From CAYPNF01 sp964411985 (GTDB lineage Bacteria > Verrucomicrobiota > Verrucomicrobiia > Limisphaerales > J093), in the NCBI GenBank assembly GCA_964411985.1, contig CAYPNF010000017.1, positions 75,193 through 139,192 on the forward strand: a stretch of DNA of 64,000 nucleotides. Reading direction: 5' to 3'. The notes below the pieces were generated by a model. The model was not told the origin of the DNA. It did no database searches and worked only from the letters and a program-made list of their open reading frames with translations. Below, piece by piece: positions 54,152 through 63,778 of this stretch (positions within the stretch are counted from its first letter, which is position 1; every line of letters starts with the position of its first letter). The position numbers and the translations under genes are program-made.

Positions 54152-56904
54152 ACGCTTCCTTTCGTTATGTCCTGCGCAACCTGAACCGTCGTCGGTTACG
54201 CACGGCCGCCGGGGCTGCGGGGATCTTCCTGACCTTGGCGTTGCTGACCGCCATCCGGGTGGGCCTGGATTCCGTCTCCACCTCCTACACCGACCTGGTA
54301 GCTCTGCAAGCCGGCAAGGCAGACCTGGTCATCACGGCGCGAGGCGGCCATCTCCTGCGACCAGAGGCTTTCGATCCGGAGCTGGTTCGGGCGCGGCTGG
54401 AAAAGAATACTGAGATTCGCGGCCTCGCGCCTCGATGGGCCGGGCTCGTCCAGTTGCGGTCCGATACCGGCACTTACGATGCCTTCCTCATCGGGGTGGA
54501 TCCCCGGGCGGAGCGGGATCTGGATCTCTGGGGACTGCACCCGACACCGTTGCTGGAGGGACGATCGTGCGCGCTATCCCAAGCCTTAGCCAAGCGTTTG
54601 ATGGCTGGGGCCGGGGCTGGGATCACCGCCCGGGCCGGATCGTATGGGGAAGAAGCCACCCTCAAGGTGGAGGCCGTATTCGACCGGCAACTGATTCTGC
54701 CCCAGGAAATCCGGGAGTTTCTGGTAGTCAACGAAGCGACCGCCCGAATGCTCCTCGCTGAACCCCAGCGCGTGCATCAGCTTGCGGGAACGTTCCAGCA
54801 ACCGGCGGCTTACTATGACAGCCGCGATCTCCACGCGAGTGTGTTGCGGCTCAAGCAGGCCGGAGAGGCGATCGCTGCCGAGCTGGGCACGGATTTCGAA
54901 GTGCGTTTGCCCAAGGCGGCGGCCATCACCATGTTCCAAAACGTCGCATCCCCGCTGCAGGCGGTCTTTGGGATCTTTGCCGCACTGGCCTTGGCGGTCA
55001 CAGGCCTGCTGGTCTACTCCATTGTGTCGGTTGCCGTGGAGGAACGCATCCGTGAATACGCCATCCTGCGCACGGTGGGGGCGCGCCGAGGCGACATCTT
55101 CCGGCTGGTGCTCGGCGAATCCGTGTTCCTTTGTTGCCTGGGGGTGGTGCCGGGCGTGTTGGCCGGCACGCTGGCTGCCAAATTGATCGTCACCCTCGTG
55201 GAACTGGCGATGCGCGCCCAGGTAGGTTCGGTGACGCTGGCTTGGTCGAGTTCCAGCCTCTGGCTGATGCTCGCCGCGGGGAGCGTCCTGTCCATCGGCA
55301 GCGCCCTGATTCCAGCCCTTCAGGCCACGCGACGTCGGATTGTCGACGCCTTGGACCCTCTGCGTCGTGGCCAGATCCAGCCAGCCGAGGAAGGAGTGGG
55401 TCGTGGCACCCGTCCTCTTTTCCTGACGGGCCTCGCCTTGTCTCTCCTCTCCGTGGTGGTCTTCTTTGTCCTGCCCACGGCCTTCCTCTCCGGCAACAGC
55501 TCCATGATCGGCACCGTGGTTCTCTGCCTGCTCTTGACGATCCTGTTGGGATTCACCCTGGTTGCCATCGGCGCCCTCCCCTGGATTGAACGAGTCGTGA
55601 TGATGGCCTTGGGCTGGGTACTGGGGCCCGCCGTGGAACTGGCGCGCCGCAACCTGGAACGTCATCGTCGCCGCAACACGACCACGGCCCTGATGTTCGT
55701 CCTTTCCATTTCGTTGGTGATCTTCGTGGCCAGCCTAGTGGTCCTGCTCAGCCGGATGTCCATGACCATGGTCGAACACTTCAACGGGGCGGATATCAAG
55801 CTGCAATCGGACGCCCAAGATGCCAAGGGACTCAAGCCGGACCTCTTGAAGGTGGCAGGAGTCAACCGAGTCTCCGAAGTGAGGTTTCTGCGCGGACGCT
55901 CGGATCAGGGGACCGCTTATGATGTGGTCGCCAGCGATCTGGTAGGGATGAAACACCTTTGGCTGGTACCCTTTGGGGTGGATGCGGATCTGCCTGGGGT
56001 CCTGTTTACACGCCACATACGCTACGCAGAAGGAGGGGAGGACGCCTTGGCGCAATTAGCCAACTACGCTGCCGCTGAGGGCCATGGCGGGACCAATTCG
56101 GTGCCACCCGTGATCTTGAGCCAGTCGGTGGCCCGTTTCCTGGAAGTACACCGAGGAGACCAAATCCAACTCGCTTTCCACATCGGAGCGGAACGACATT
56201 TCAGTCGGTTTCGGGTCACTGCGATTTGCGAAACCCTGCCCGGGTTTGACAACTTCCGCGCCCGCGTGGCCAACGCGATCGGCTCGGGCGTGCTGATACC
56301 GATGTCTTGTTTCCGCGAACTAACCGGGGATGCCCCTGAGGAAGCCGTCCTGGCCCGCTACTTTCTCAAGGTGGATGGCGGTGAAGCCGAGCAGAAAGCC
56401 GTGGCGCAGGCGATTCAAGACCGGTTTGAGCTTCGATTCCGCTTCGGAGTGAAATCAGCCTTGGAGCAGAAGCAGCAGGCCCGGATTCTGTACTGGACCA
56501 CCCAGGTGTTCTTTGGATTGCTACTGACCGTGGCCGTGGCGACGGCGGTGTTCGCGCTGATCGCCTCGATGGCCACGGCAGCCATTGAACGCCGTTGGGA
56601 GATTGGCATGCTCAAGGCACTAGGTCTTCGGCGCAGCCAGTTGTTCCGGATGTTCCTCGCCGAAGCGCTTGGCCTGACCCTCTCGGCCGGGGTGGCAGGA
56701 GGCGCGATTGGCTTCGCGCTGGCGTGGTTCTTCGTGCTGGAGGCAGGGGCGCTGGCGGAAATCCCCGTGGTCTTCACGATGCCTTACTTGACGTTCCTCG
56801 CCACTTTCGCCATCAGCGTGGCCGCTGGCGCAGTCGCAGCACACTTGCCCACCCGTCGACTCCTGAGAAAGACCGCTGCCGAAATCCTTCGGCAGGATTT
56901 GTGA
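54148..56904 (+). CDS. FtsX-like/MacB-type ABC transporter permease
   Basis: 918 residues, ATG overlapping the ATPase stop. It starts with the permease N-terminus NASFRYVLRNLNRRRLRTAAGAAGIFLTLALLTAIRV. About ten membrane segments are seen, in two FtsX-type blocks: AVFGIFAALALAVTGLLVYSIV, VFLCCLGVVPGVLAGTL, LWLMLAAGSVLSIGSALIPAL, then VFFGLLLTVAVATAVFALIA, ALGLTLSAGVAGGAIGFALAWF, and TFLATFAISVAAGAVAAHLPTRRLL. Two large soluble MacB-PCD-like regions (~60-270 and ~560-770) lie between them. This is a single-chain duplicated permease (LolCE/YbbP-like) and would function as a monomer or dimer with the upstream ATPase. Confidence 0.9.
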   Translation: MNASFRYVLRNLNRRRLRTAAGAAGIFLTLALLTAIRVGLDSVSTSYTDLVALQAGKADLVITARGGHLLRPEAFDPELVRARLEKNTEIRGLAPRWAGLVQLRSDTGTYDAFLIGVDPRAERDLDLWGLHPTPLLEGRSCALSQALAKRLMAGAGAGITARAGSYGEEATLKVEAVFDRQLILPQEIREFLVVNEATARMLLAEPQRVHQLAGTFQQPAAYYDSRDLHASVLRLKQAGEAIAAELGTDFEVRLPKAAAITMFQNVASPLQAVFGIFAALALAVTGLLVYSIVSVAVEERIREYAILRTVGARRGDIFRLVLGESVFLCCLGVVPGVLAGTLAAKLIVTLVELAMRAQVGSVTLAWSSSSLWLMLAAGSVLSIGSALIPALQATRRRIVDALDPLRRGQIQPAEEGVGRGTRPLFLTGLALSLLSVVVFFVLPTAFLSGNSSMIGTVVLCLLLTILLGFTLVAIGALPWIERVVMMALGWVLGPAVELARRNLERHRRRNTTTALMFVLSISLVIFVASLVVLLSRMSMTMVEHFNGADIKLQSDAQDAKGLKPDLLKVAGVNRVSEVRFLRGRSDQGTAYDVVASDLVGMKHLWLVPFGVDADLPGVLFTRHIRYAEGGEDALAQLANYAAAEGHGGTNSVPPVILSQSVARFLEVHRGDQIQLAFHIGAERHFSRFRVTAICETLPGFDNFRARVANAIGSGVLIPMSCFRELTGDAPEEAVLARYFLKVDGGEAEQKAVAQAIQDRFELRFRFGVKSALEQKQQARILYWTTQVFFGLLLTVAVATAVFALIASMATAAIERRWEIGMLKALGLRRSQLFRMFLAEALGLTLSAGVAGGAIGFALAWFFVLEAGALAEIPVVFTMPYLTFLATFAISVAAGAVAAHLPTRRLLRKTAAEILRQDL

Positions 56905-57040
56905 ACCCACTTTCGCACGGGACCGCGTGGCCACCTCCTTTTCCATAGCGCCAAGAGAGAAATCCAGTTGCTAATCCTATTTGTCAGTGTTAGTTATTTG
57001 AACCAGAGGCAATTGAAAACCGCTCGAGAAAAGTAACGCC

Positions 57041-57871
57041 ATGACTACCGCGGCAAAACCCACCGCCCATCTCATTCTGAACCGCTTCTTCAAAGTTCCA
57101 CGCGAGCGCGTTTACGCTGCCTGGACCAACCCTGAGGAGCTGATGAAGTGGTTCGGACCACCAACCTGCCGTGCCACCTCGGCCCGGCTCGAAGTCCGAG
57201 CGGGAGGGGATTATCAGTTGGCTATCAGTAGTGAACTGGTGGGCGAAGTCGAGATCCGGGGCCGCTACCAGGAGGTGAGGGTTCCCGAGCGTCTCGCGTT
57301 TACCTGGAGATGGAGTGGGAACCCCACCCTCGAATTTGGCGAATCCCTGGTCACGGTGGACTTGCAGGCAGTGGATGGCGGTACGGATGTCCAGATCACG
57401 CACGAACTCCTGCCCAACCTGGAAGTCCGGGATGACCACGCCCACGGCTGGAATGGATCCTTGGACAAACTGGCAGCCCACCTGGGAGTTGGAGACTGTT
57501 CCCAGCCGAGCGCAGGTGGTTTCTGCTGGAACGAGTTGCTGGCCAGGGAACCCGCGTCCGCCAGCGCGTTCTATGGCCAGTTGCTGGGGTGGGAGAGTGT
57601 CGCTTTTCCCGTTCCCACCACCGCGTACACCATTTTCAAAAAGCAAGGGAGGAGCATCGCTGGCCTGATGGCGAACCCCATGCCGAACATTCCGCCTCAC
57701 TGGCTCGCCTATGTCCACGTAAGCGACGTAGACGGCATCGCCAGCCAAGCCGCCGCGCTAGGAGGCAAGATCTGCGTGCCTCCCATGGATGTCCCGACGG
57801 TGGGAAGGCTTGCGGTGATTCTCGATCCCCAAGGGGCGGCCTTCGGGATCTTCAGGCCTGTCTTTGCTTAA
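57041..57871 (+). CDS. SRPBCC (AHSA1-like)-VOC domain fusion protein
   Basis: 276 residues with GAGAAAAG before the ATG. The first ~140 residues are an AHSA1/SRPBCC lipid- or ligand-binding fold: LNRFFKVPRERVYAAWTNPEELMKWFGP ... GEVEIRGRYQEVRVPERLAFTWRW ... ITHELLPNLEVRDDHAHGW. The rest (~155-275) is a VOC/glyoxalase-like domain: FCWNELLAREPASASAFYGQLLGWE, and VHVSDVDGIASQAAALGGKI ... AVILDPQGAAFGIF. The two domains usually occur as separate proteins. No metal triad can be assigned. It lies alone, convergent with the esterase gene. Confidence 0.85.
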   Translation: MTTAAKPTAHLILNRFFKVPRERVYAAWTNPEELMKWFGPPTCRATSARLEVRAGGDYQLAISSELVGEVEIRGRYQEVRVPERLAFTWRWSGNPTLEFGESLVTVDLQAVDGGTDVQITHELLPNLEVRDDHAHGWNGSLDKLAAHLGVGDCSQPSAGGFCWNELLAREPASASAFYGQLLGWESVAFPVPTTAYTIFKKQGRSIAGLMANPMPNIPPHWLAYVHVSDVDGIASQAAALGGKICVPPMDVPTVGRLAVILDPQGAAFGIFRPVFA

Positions 57872-57930
57872 AGCCTCGATCTAAGCACTGGGCTGATCCC
57901 CGCCCAGCGGGGACCCGAGCCGTCTTGGCC

Positions 57931-60138
57931 TTACCGGCAGCGCACCAACACGCGAAGGCGTCGGACCGGATAGGACTCCGCGTTCGCCGCGAAGGTCCAG
58001 TCCTGGCTGTTCGAGGGCTGGTTGCCGATACCGAGGTCAGCCTTCGCCCCTTCTCGCCAGTGGTTGATGGCAAAAAGGGTCTGTCGAGCCGCGTGATTGT
58101 GGACTTGCATCGAACCGTAGCCTTCGGCCGGATCCGCCGTTTCGTCACCAAAATCATAGGCTTCACTTGAGGCATTCGGAACGTTGGCCGAGTTCTTGGT
58201 GCCGTAGTTGTTTGGCCAGAACTCGATGTTCCCACCGCTGAGATTCGCGCCGGTCGTGAGTTTCCCCGTGTTGGAGAAGACGCTCAGGTTGGAGACGTCC
58301 TGCTGGAAGCGCGCACCGGTGGAGGCGCTGGGCACCCCGATCTTTCCCAAGTCCGTGGTGAAGGCGTCCATGGAGACATAGGCGTATTGCGTCTCGCCCT
58401 TGCTATTCTGGAGCTCGAGGAAGTAGGCGATGCGATCGAAGGCCTTGGTGATCTGCTGATGACGATCCACCGTGTAAACGACCGGTTCGCTGAGCTTGGT
58501 CAGGTCCAAGTCATAGACCAATTGGTAGTCTTTGGCCTCGGCCACCTCCATTTGGAGAAGGTCTCGTTCGGGTACTTTGCCGGCTCGGAAGGCACTGGTG
58601 GGGAGCCCTTCGGCATTCATCAGATTCGGCTCCGCGAGCATGTGCCAGGCGTAGCGAACCGCCACGGGCTTCTTCACTTCGGGAGCGGACACCACCACGG
58701 TGGAACCATCGATCACCGCGTTGGCTTTTACAAAACCGCCGGTGTCAGCGTCGATGATTTCAAACCAGCTGAGCGGCTGTCCATCCCGGCTCTTGAGCCC
58801 TCCAGCCACGAAGTCGAAGGAAAGGCGGAGCTTGTCGCCCTCAGTGGCCATGGACTTGAACACGGGCCCGGAGTAAACGATGGCGGACTTACCGTAGGCC
58901 TTGGCCAGCGCCCACAGGGCCAATCTTCTTCCCACCTCTTGTTTGTTGGCAGGATGAATGTCCTTGAGATCACCGATGTCGTTGATCACAGCCATTCCGG
59001 TGTTGGGAATGGACTGAGCGGCTACTTGTGCTTCCCAGAACACCGCTTCTGTCGCCGGATTTCCGCCGTAGTTGTAGGGAGCGATCTGGGTGAAATAGAA
59101 GGGGAAATCACCCAAACCCCAGACTTGGCGCCAACCGCTGATGAGCGCCTTCATCCGTTCCGTGTAGAGCGCGCCTTCGCCAAGGTTCGATTCGCCCTGG
59201 TACCAGATCGCTCCGCGCAGCGCAAACGGGCAGAGCGGGTGAATCATCCCATTGTAGAGGGCGGTCGGGTGCTGCACATCGCGCGGAGGGTAGAGTTCGT
59301 CGGGATAGGTGGGCATCGCGGGCACAAGTGCGCGTTCGTTAAGCGCCTTTCGGGCCTCCTCCATCCAACGCTGAGTCTTGTCGAGCACTTCGCCCAATCG
59401 CTGCTGGTGCACGGCAGTGCGAGGGTCACCCAACATGACCCGTTCGTGATCCTTTTTCAGAGCGGGCACGGCGGCGAAACCCTCCGGCGGGGTCCAGGTT
59501 TGAGCGACCGTTCCGCCCCAAGTGGCATCGATCAGCCCGACTGCCACGCCCAGCTGCTTGTGAAGTTCCCGGCCAAAGTAGTATCCCGCCGCCGAGAACC
59601 CTCCCCAACCTTCCTCGGCCACGGTCTTGGGGGTGCAGACCTTCCAGGTGCCCTCCATGTCCTTCTGCGGCTCGGGAGTCCACCGGTTCGGCACCATGAG
59701 CAGGCGGATCTGAGGATAATCAGCCGCAGCGATTTCCTTATCGGCATCGCGACAGGACTTGATGCCCATCTCCATGTTGGATTGCCCGGAACAAAGCCAG
59801 ACTTCGCCCACCAGGACGTCCTCGAAGATCACCGTGCTGGACCCGCTCGCGGTCAGGGTGTAGGGGCCGCCCGCCTTCTGAGGAGTCAACACCACCTTCC
59901 ATTCGCCTTTGTCATTGGCTTGGGTCTTCTTGGTTTCCTTATCCAACCGCACCTCGACGGTTTCGCCCGGTTGCGCCCAACCCCAGACGGTCAACGGCTG
60001 GCTCTGTTGCATGACCATGTGACTGCCGAAGACCTTGGGCAACCGCACCTCCGCCTGGGCTTCAGGTCCAAGTCCGAATGCCGTCATGAAACAAGCCTGC
60101 GCCAAAAAGAACCCTTTGAGTATTTCGCATTTGTGCAT
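57931..60138 (-). CDS. sialate O-acetylesterase
   Basis: 735 residues from ATG 60138 with a signal segment (CEILKGFFLAQACFMTAFGLGPEAQA). The SGNH-type catalytic Ser lies at residue 120 in LCSGQSNMEMG, and IHPANKQEVG carries the late His; RLPKVFGSHMVMQQ at the start and AIWYQGESN in the middle are family marks. The C-terminal half (~500-735) is a beta-sandwich that includes NAKGLPTS-like family sequence and then a domain that may bind glycans. The enzyme removes O-acetyl groups from sialic acid or other acetylated glycans in the periplasm. It is convergent with the SRPBCC-VOC gene and divergent from the SDR gene. Confidence 0.85.
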   Translation of the reverse strand: MHKCEILKGFFLAQACFMTAFGLGPEAQAEVRLPKVFGSHMVMQQSQPLTVWGWAQPGETVEVRLDKETKKTQANDKGEWKVVLTPQKAGGPYTLTASGSSTVIFEDVLVGEVWLCSGQSNMEMGIKSCRDADKEIAAADYPQIRLLMVPNRWTPEPQKDMEGTWKVCTPKTVAEEGWGGFSAAGYYFGRELHKQLGVAVGLIDATWGGTVAQTWTPPEGFAAVPALKKDHERVMLGDPRTAVHQQRLGEVLDKTQRWMEEARKALNERALVPAMPTYPDELYPPRDVQHPTALYNGMIHPLCPFALRGAIWYQGESNLGEGALYTERMKALISGWRQVWGLGDFPFYFTQIAPYNYGGNPATEAVFWEAQVAAQSIPNTGMAVINDIGDLKDIHPANKQEVGRRLALWALAKAYGKSAIVYSGPVFKSMATEGDKLRLSFDFVAGGLKSRDGQPLSWFEIIDADTGGFVKANAVIDGSTVVVSAPEVKKPVAVRYAWHMLAEPNLMNAEGLPTSAFRAGKVPERDLLQMEVAEAKDYQLVYDLDLTKLSEPVVYTVDRHQQITKAFDRIAYFLELQNSKGETQYAYVSMDAFTTDLGKIGVPSASTGARFQQDVSNLSVFSNTGKLTTGANLSGGNIEFWPNNYGTKNSANVPNASSEAYDFGDETADPAEGYGSMQVHNHAARQTLFAINHWREGAKADLGIGNQPSNSQDWTFAANAESYPVRRLRVLVRCR

Positions 60139-60284
60139 GGCTGGTTCTCTCACACTCCGGCGACTTAGGCGAGCGATTCCTGTGAAGACCCCGTGAGTCG
60201 CAGGAGGCAGGCAGGAACAGTTTCCATCCTCGCCAAAAGCCTCGCCACCGCCGGGAATCTAACTTAGGTTTGCCCCTGCGACTC

Positions 60285-60968
60285 ATGCACAAAACCGCTC
60301 TCATCACAGGCGCCACGCGCGGCATCGGCCGGGAAGTGGCTCGGCAGCTAAAACAAGCCGGATTCACGCTCTTTATCACCGGACGCGATGAATCCCTGCT
60401 CCAGGCCCTAAAGCGGGAACTTGGCTGCGCAGGCTCCGTCGCGAACCTGGCAGATCCCGACGAGGTCCTCCGGCTGTATGCCGACGCTCGTACGCAACTC
60501 GGAACGGTGGGGGTGCTGGTCAACAACGCCGGATTCAACAAGGCCAAGGAACCCATTCCCCGGGTCACGCTGGAGACCTTGGACGACTCCTATGCGGTCA
60601 ACGTGCGCGCGCCGATCCTGCTCTCCCGCGAAGCACTCAAGGACATGACCCCGCACAAGTCCGGCCACATCGTGAACGTGATCAGCACCGTGGCGCATGT
60701 GAAAATGGAGAGTTACTCGGTCTACACGACCATGAAGTACGCCTTGCACGGGTTCACCGGTTGTTTGATCAAGGAGGCGCGTCAGGTAGGTGTCAAAGTG
60801 ACGGGCGTTTATCCGGGAGGAACCGATACTGAGTTTCGCACTCAAGCCAGGCCCGACTACCTTCGCGCGGAATCCGCGGCCCACATGATTGTGCAATGCA
60901 TCCTTGCGCCCGACGATGTGGTAGTGCACGAGATCACCTTCCGCCCCATGGTCGAAACCAACTTCTAA
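60285..60968 (+). CDS. short-chain dehydrogenase/reductase (SDR)
   Basis: 227 residues from ATG 60285; a start at 60270 would add five residues. The NAD(P) site is TGATRGIG (8-15), followed by VNNAG near residue 85. The catalytic set is a Ser in VISTVAHV and YTTMK, with Tyr and Lys four apart. The family is a classical SDR that oxidises or reduces a hydroxyl or keto group with NAD(P)H. Arg12 in TGATRGIG suggests NADP preference, but this is only a hint. The substrate is unknown. It is divergent from the esterase gene and convergent with the response-regulator gene. Confidence 0.9.
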   Translation: MHKTALITGATRGIGREVARQLKQAGFTLFITGRDESLLQALKRELGCAGSVANLADPDEVLRLYADARTQLGTVGVLVNNAGFNKAKEPIPRVTLETLDDSYAVNVRAPILLSREALKDMTPHKSGHIVNVISTVAHVKMESYSVYTTMKYALHGFTGCLIKEARQVGVKVTGVYPGGTDTEFRTQARPDYLRAESAAHMIVQCILAPDDVVVHEITFRPMVETNF

Positions 60969-60992
60969 CGCCTTTCAGAGGAAAGCAGCGGG

Positions 60993-62678
60993 TCAAGTGT
61001 GGGAACCGAGCAGTTCCCTCTTCAGTTCCGTGCAATACGAATGGACTTGGGCCTCGAACTTCTTCAGGTTGAAGCTGGGAAAGACACGGAATTGAAGCAC
61101 CTGCCAGGCAGCGGTCTCTTCAATAGGCGGACAGAAATCCTTGGGGGTATCCCCACAATACCCCACGTGATTGTGGAGGCAAAGGTCGCGCGCCAAGGAC
61201 ACGGCTGCCACAACTTCGGTATCCTCTGAAGCCTCACCTGGCGTTTCCACCCATCGCATGACGTTGCAGAAAACGGGAGGCAAACCATGCTTGGTGGCAA
61301 AGTGGCACCCCATTTCACGAGCGGTACAGCCGAGGTACTTCCGTTCGGCCACCTGCAAGGAAACCCCCTCGCGCTTGGCGTAGGCCACCATGGCCTGAAA
61401 TCCGAAAGGGTACAGCTTGAGGAGGATCAGCCTTCCCAGATCCTGCAGGAGCCCGGCGGTGTAAGCAATGCTGACCAGACGATCCAATTCCAAGTACTGG
61501 CAGGTGAACTGGGAAACCTTTGCCACTGCCATCTGGAACAGCCAGAAATTCGCCCAGGTGATGGGAGGCAAATGCATGTGGCGCTCCTCCACCGTCGGCA
61601 TGGATTTGGCCAGGGAACTCAGCTTCAGATTGCCCAGGAGGGAGACCGCCACCCGAGGTTCCTCCACCGGCGACGTTTTCTCCCGTTCGAGCTGGTTGGC
61701 GGCGATGAGCACCTGTGCTGACAACGCAGGATCTCTCGACACCATGTCCATCAGGAGCGTCAGAGTCGGGGTCTTTCCATCCGCGGCCATCATGAATCCG
61801 GCGCCCACGGTTTCGATCACCGGACAGGCTGGAAGGGAAGTCACCTGCTCCAGCACTTTTTCGGGAGGAACAACTGGGTGTTCCTCCACGTTCGCCTCGA
61901 ACCAAACGGAGCGCTCTTTCGCTTCTTGCTGTTCCTTTAACTCAACTTCAGACTTGAAACCATCGGGCACATAGCTGGGATTCAGGTGGTGAAACAGAAA
62001 ACGGGAGGAGTACTCAAGGACCGCTTTGCTCCCCTGAAAGTAGTCCCACTGCCCCATTTCGGCTTTCACCTGAAGCTCCTGGAGATACTCCACAATCCCC
62101 CAAAAGCCCGCCATCTGCGCGCTGTCGGAAATCTCCCCAATTCGCGCCACGGCTTCCACGCGGTCCCCCGCATGAGCACAGCCCGCGATCAACTCCACGC
62201 TCTCGTCAATCCGCGTGGCCAAATCCCGGCGCATCTTGCGAAGTCCATCGGGCTTTAAGCCCATCTGCGCACAAAAAGATTTCTCTTCCTCGAAATGCAA
62301 GTTTCGCCAGGGGTTGGCATTGGCCTTCGCAACCTCGGACTGTACCACCTCGTCGCTGTAGGGCTTCACCAGGTAATTCTGAACGCCGAGGGAAAGGGCT
62401 CGCCGAGCCAAGTTGTGGTCATCCGCTTTGGTGTAGATGACGATCGGTAGCTTCTTGAAAAAGGCATCGTCCCTCGCTTGGACGACCAAAGCCAAGCCAT
62501 CCTCTCCCTGCAGGCGAATCTCCACAAACACCAGGTCGATGATCACCAATTCCCGCAGAGCCTGCATGGCCTCCTCGACCTTGGCAACCGCCTTGCAGCG
62601 ATGGTGACTCCTGGCCAGGATACCCGCCATCGCCTTACAGGCCACCTCACCATCATCAAGGAGAAGAATATTGGCCAT
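60993..62678 (-). CDS. response regulator-HDOD protein with Glu in place of the phospho-acceptor Asp
   Basis: 561 residues. The first ~120 form a receiver domain: DD at 8-9, Thr83, and Lys105 are present, but the acceptor position reads VFVEIRL, giving Glu53 where Asp is expected. A helical linker (~150-280) follows. Residues ~285-490 are an HDOD domain: TSLPACPVIETVGAGFMM, MDMVSRDPALSAQVLIAANQL, VAVSLLGNLKLSSLAKSM, AYTAGLLQDLGRLILLKLYP. HDOD proteins relay signals in cell-cycle, motility, or stress control, usually as scaffolds since they lack the HD metal site. The E substitution may lock the receiver in an on state. It is transcribed alone. Confidence 0.85.
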   Translation of the reverse strand: MANILLLDDGEVACKAMAGILARSHHRCKAVAKVEEAMQALRELVIIDLVFVEIRLQGEDGLALVVQARDDAFFKKLPIVIYTKADDHNLARRALSLGVQNYLVKPYSDEVVQSEVAKANANPWRNLHFEEEKSFCAQMGLKPDGLRKMRRDLATRIDESVELIAGCAHAGDRVEAVARIGEISDSAQMAGFWGIVEYLQELQVKAEMGQWDYFQGSKAVLEYSSRFLFHHLNPSYVPDGFKSEVELKEQQEAKERSVWFEANVEEHPVVPPEKVLEQVTSLPACPVIETVGAGFMMAADGKTPTLTLLMDMVSRDPALSAQVLIAANQLEREKTSPVEEPRVAVSLLGNLKLSSLAKSMPTVEERHMHLPPITWANFWLFQMAVAKVSQFTCQYLELDRLVSIAYTAGLLQDLGRLILLKLYPFGFQAMVAYAKREGVSLQVAERKYLGCTAREMGCHFATKHGLPPVFCNVMRWVETPGEASEDTEVVAAVSLARDLCLHNHVGYCGDTPKDFCPPIEETAAWQVLQFRVFPSFNLKKFEAQVHSYCTELKRELLGSHT

Positions 62679-62842
62679 TTCAAGGTATCATCGCCGCCCT
62701 CCCCCCTGAAGTCAAGGTTCTACAGCCGTAACTGCCTGCGGCGGATCAGTTGATCGACACCGACACGCGCCAAAAGCTGCATTGACGCCACAGCCGAAGC
62801 CGTGGAGCATCCGCGCTGCGCCCCCGCTCGACGGCGCCTCTC

Positions 62843-63730
62843 GTGAAAACTGTCTCAAAAGGCATTCTTTGTGCGGTCATCGCCTACCTCATGTGGGGCT
62901 TGCTCGCCGCGTACTGGAAGGTCCTGAAGGCAGTCCCTCCCATCGAAATCCTTTCCCACCGCATCCTCTGGTCCCTCGTCTTCCTGGCTTGCCTCCTCAC
63001 TTTCCAGAAGAACTGGGGGGCAGTGCGGGTGGTTCTGGCGGATCGGGCAGCCCTGGGCCACTACGCACTCTCTTCCTGTTTGCTGAGCGTGAACTGGCTC
63101 ACCTACATCTATGGGGTCAATTCCGGCCACATCGTGGAAGCCAGCCTTGGCTACTACATCAACCCTCTGGTATCGGTTCTGCTGGGAGTCGTGGTCTTGA
63201 AGGAACGATTGCGTCGGGCGCAGGCGATCGCCGTCGTGTTGGCGGCCTTGGGAGTGGCTTATCTCACGTGGCGAATTGGCCGACTGCCCTGGATTGCCCT
63301 GGTCCTCGCTTTTAGCTTCGGATTTTACGGGTTGGCCAAGAAGCGGATGAAAGCCGACGCGGTCACTGGTTTGACGCTGGAAACCGCAATGGTGGCCCTT
63401 CCGGCGCTGCTGTTTGTCGCTTTTCGGGAATGGAGCGGAACAGGATCGCTGTCGACCGGGGACCTGACCACACGCACCCTGTTACTACTGGCTGGAGTGA
63501 TCACCGCAGTGCCGTTGCTGCTCTTTGCCAAAGCTGTCCGAGCAGTCAATCTCTCCACCATGGGGATTCTTCAGTATATGTCCCCGACTTGTGGTCTGGT
63601 CCTAGGGGTATTCGTGTATAACGAACCCTTCGGTCCTGACCAATGGGCAGGTTTCGGCCCTATCTGGCTTGGCCTCGCGCTCTACACCGTCGAGGCCTTT
63701 CGGAGCTACCAAAGGACTTCAGTCAAGTAG
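62843..63730 (+). CDS. rarD: RarD-like EamA-family permease
   Basis: 295 residues from GTG 62843, which directly begins KTVSKGILCAVIAYLMWG. Ten membrane helices of two EamA repeats are predicted. RarD marks include YWKVLKAVPPIEILSHRILWS, NWLTYIYGVNSGHIVEASLGYYINPL, and LLFAKAVRAVNLSTMGILQYMSPTCGLVLGVFVYNEPFG. It is likely a drug/metabolite-type exporter; the RarD substrate is not established. It follows a gap of 165 bp after the response-regulator gene, which is on the other strand. Confidence 0.9.
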   Translation: MKTVSKGILCAVIAYLMWGLLAAYWKVLKAVPPIEILSHRILWSLVFLACLLTFQKNWGAVRVVLADRAALGHYALSSCLLSVNWLTYIYGVNSGHIVEASLGYYINPLVSVLLGVVVLKERLRRAQAIAVVLAALGVAYLTWRIGRLPWIALVLAFSFGFYGLAKKRMKADAVTGLTLETAMVALPALLFVAFREWSGTGSLSTGDLTTRTLLLLAGVITAVPLLLFAKAVRAVNLSTMGILQYMSPTCGLVLGVFVYNEPFGPDQWAGFGPIWLGLALYTVEAFRSYQRTSVK

Positions 63731-63778
63731 CCTTGGCTCGGGTAGAATCACATTTCCGAAATGGCCCAGTCGGGACCT

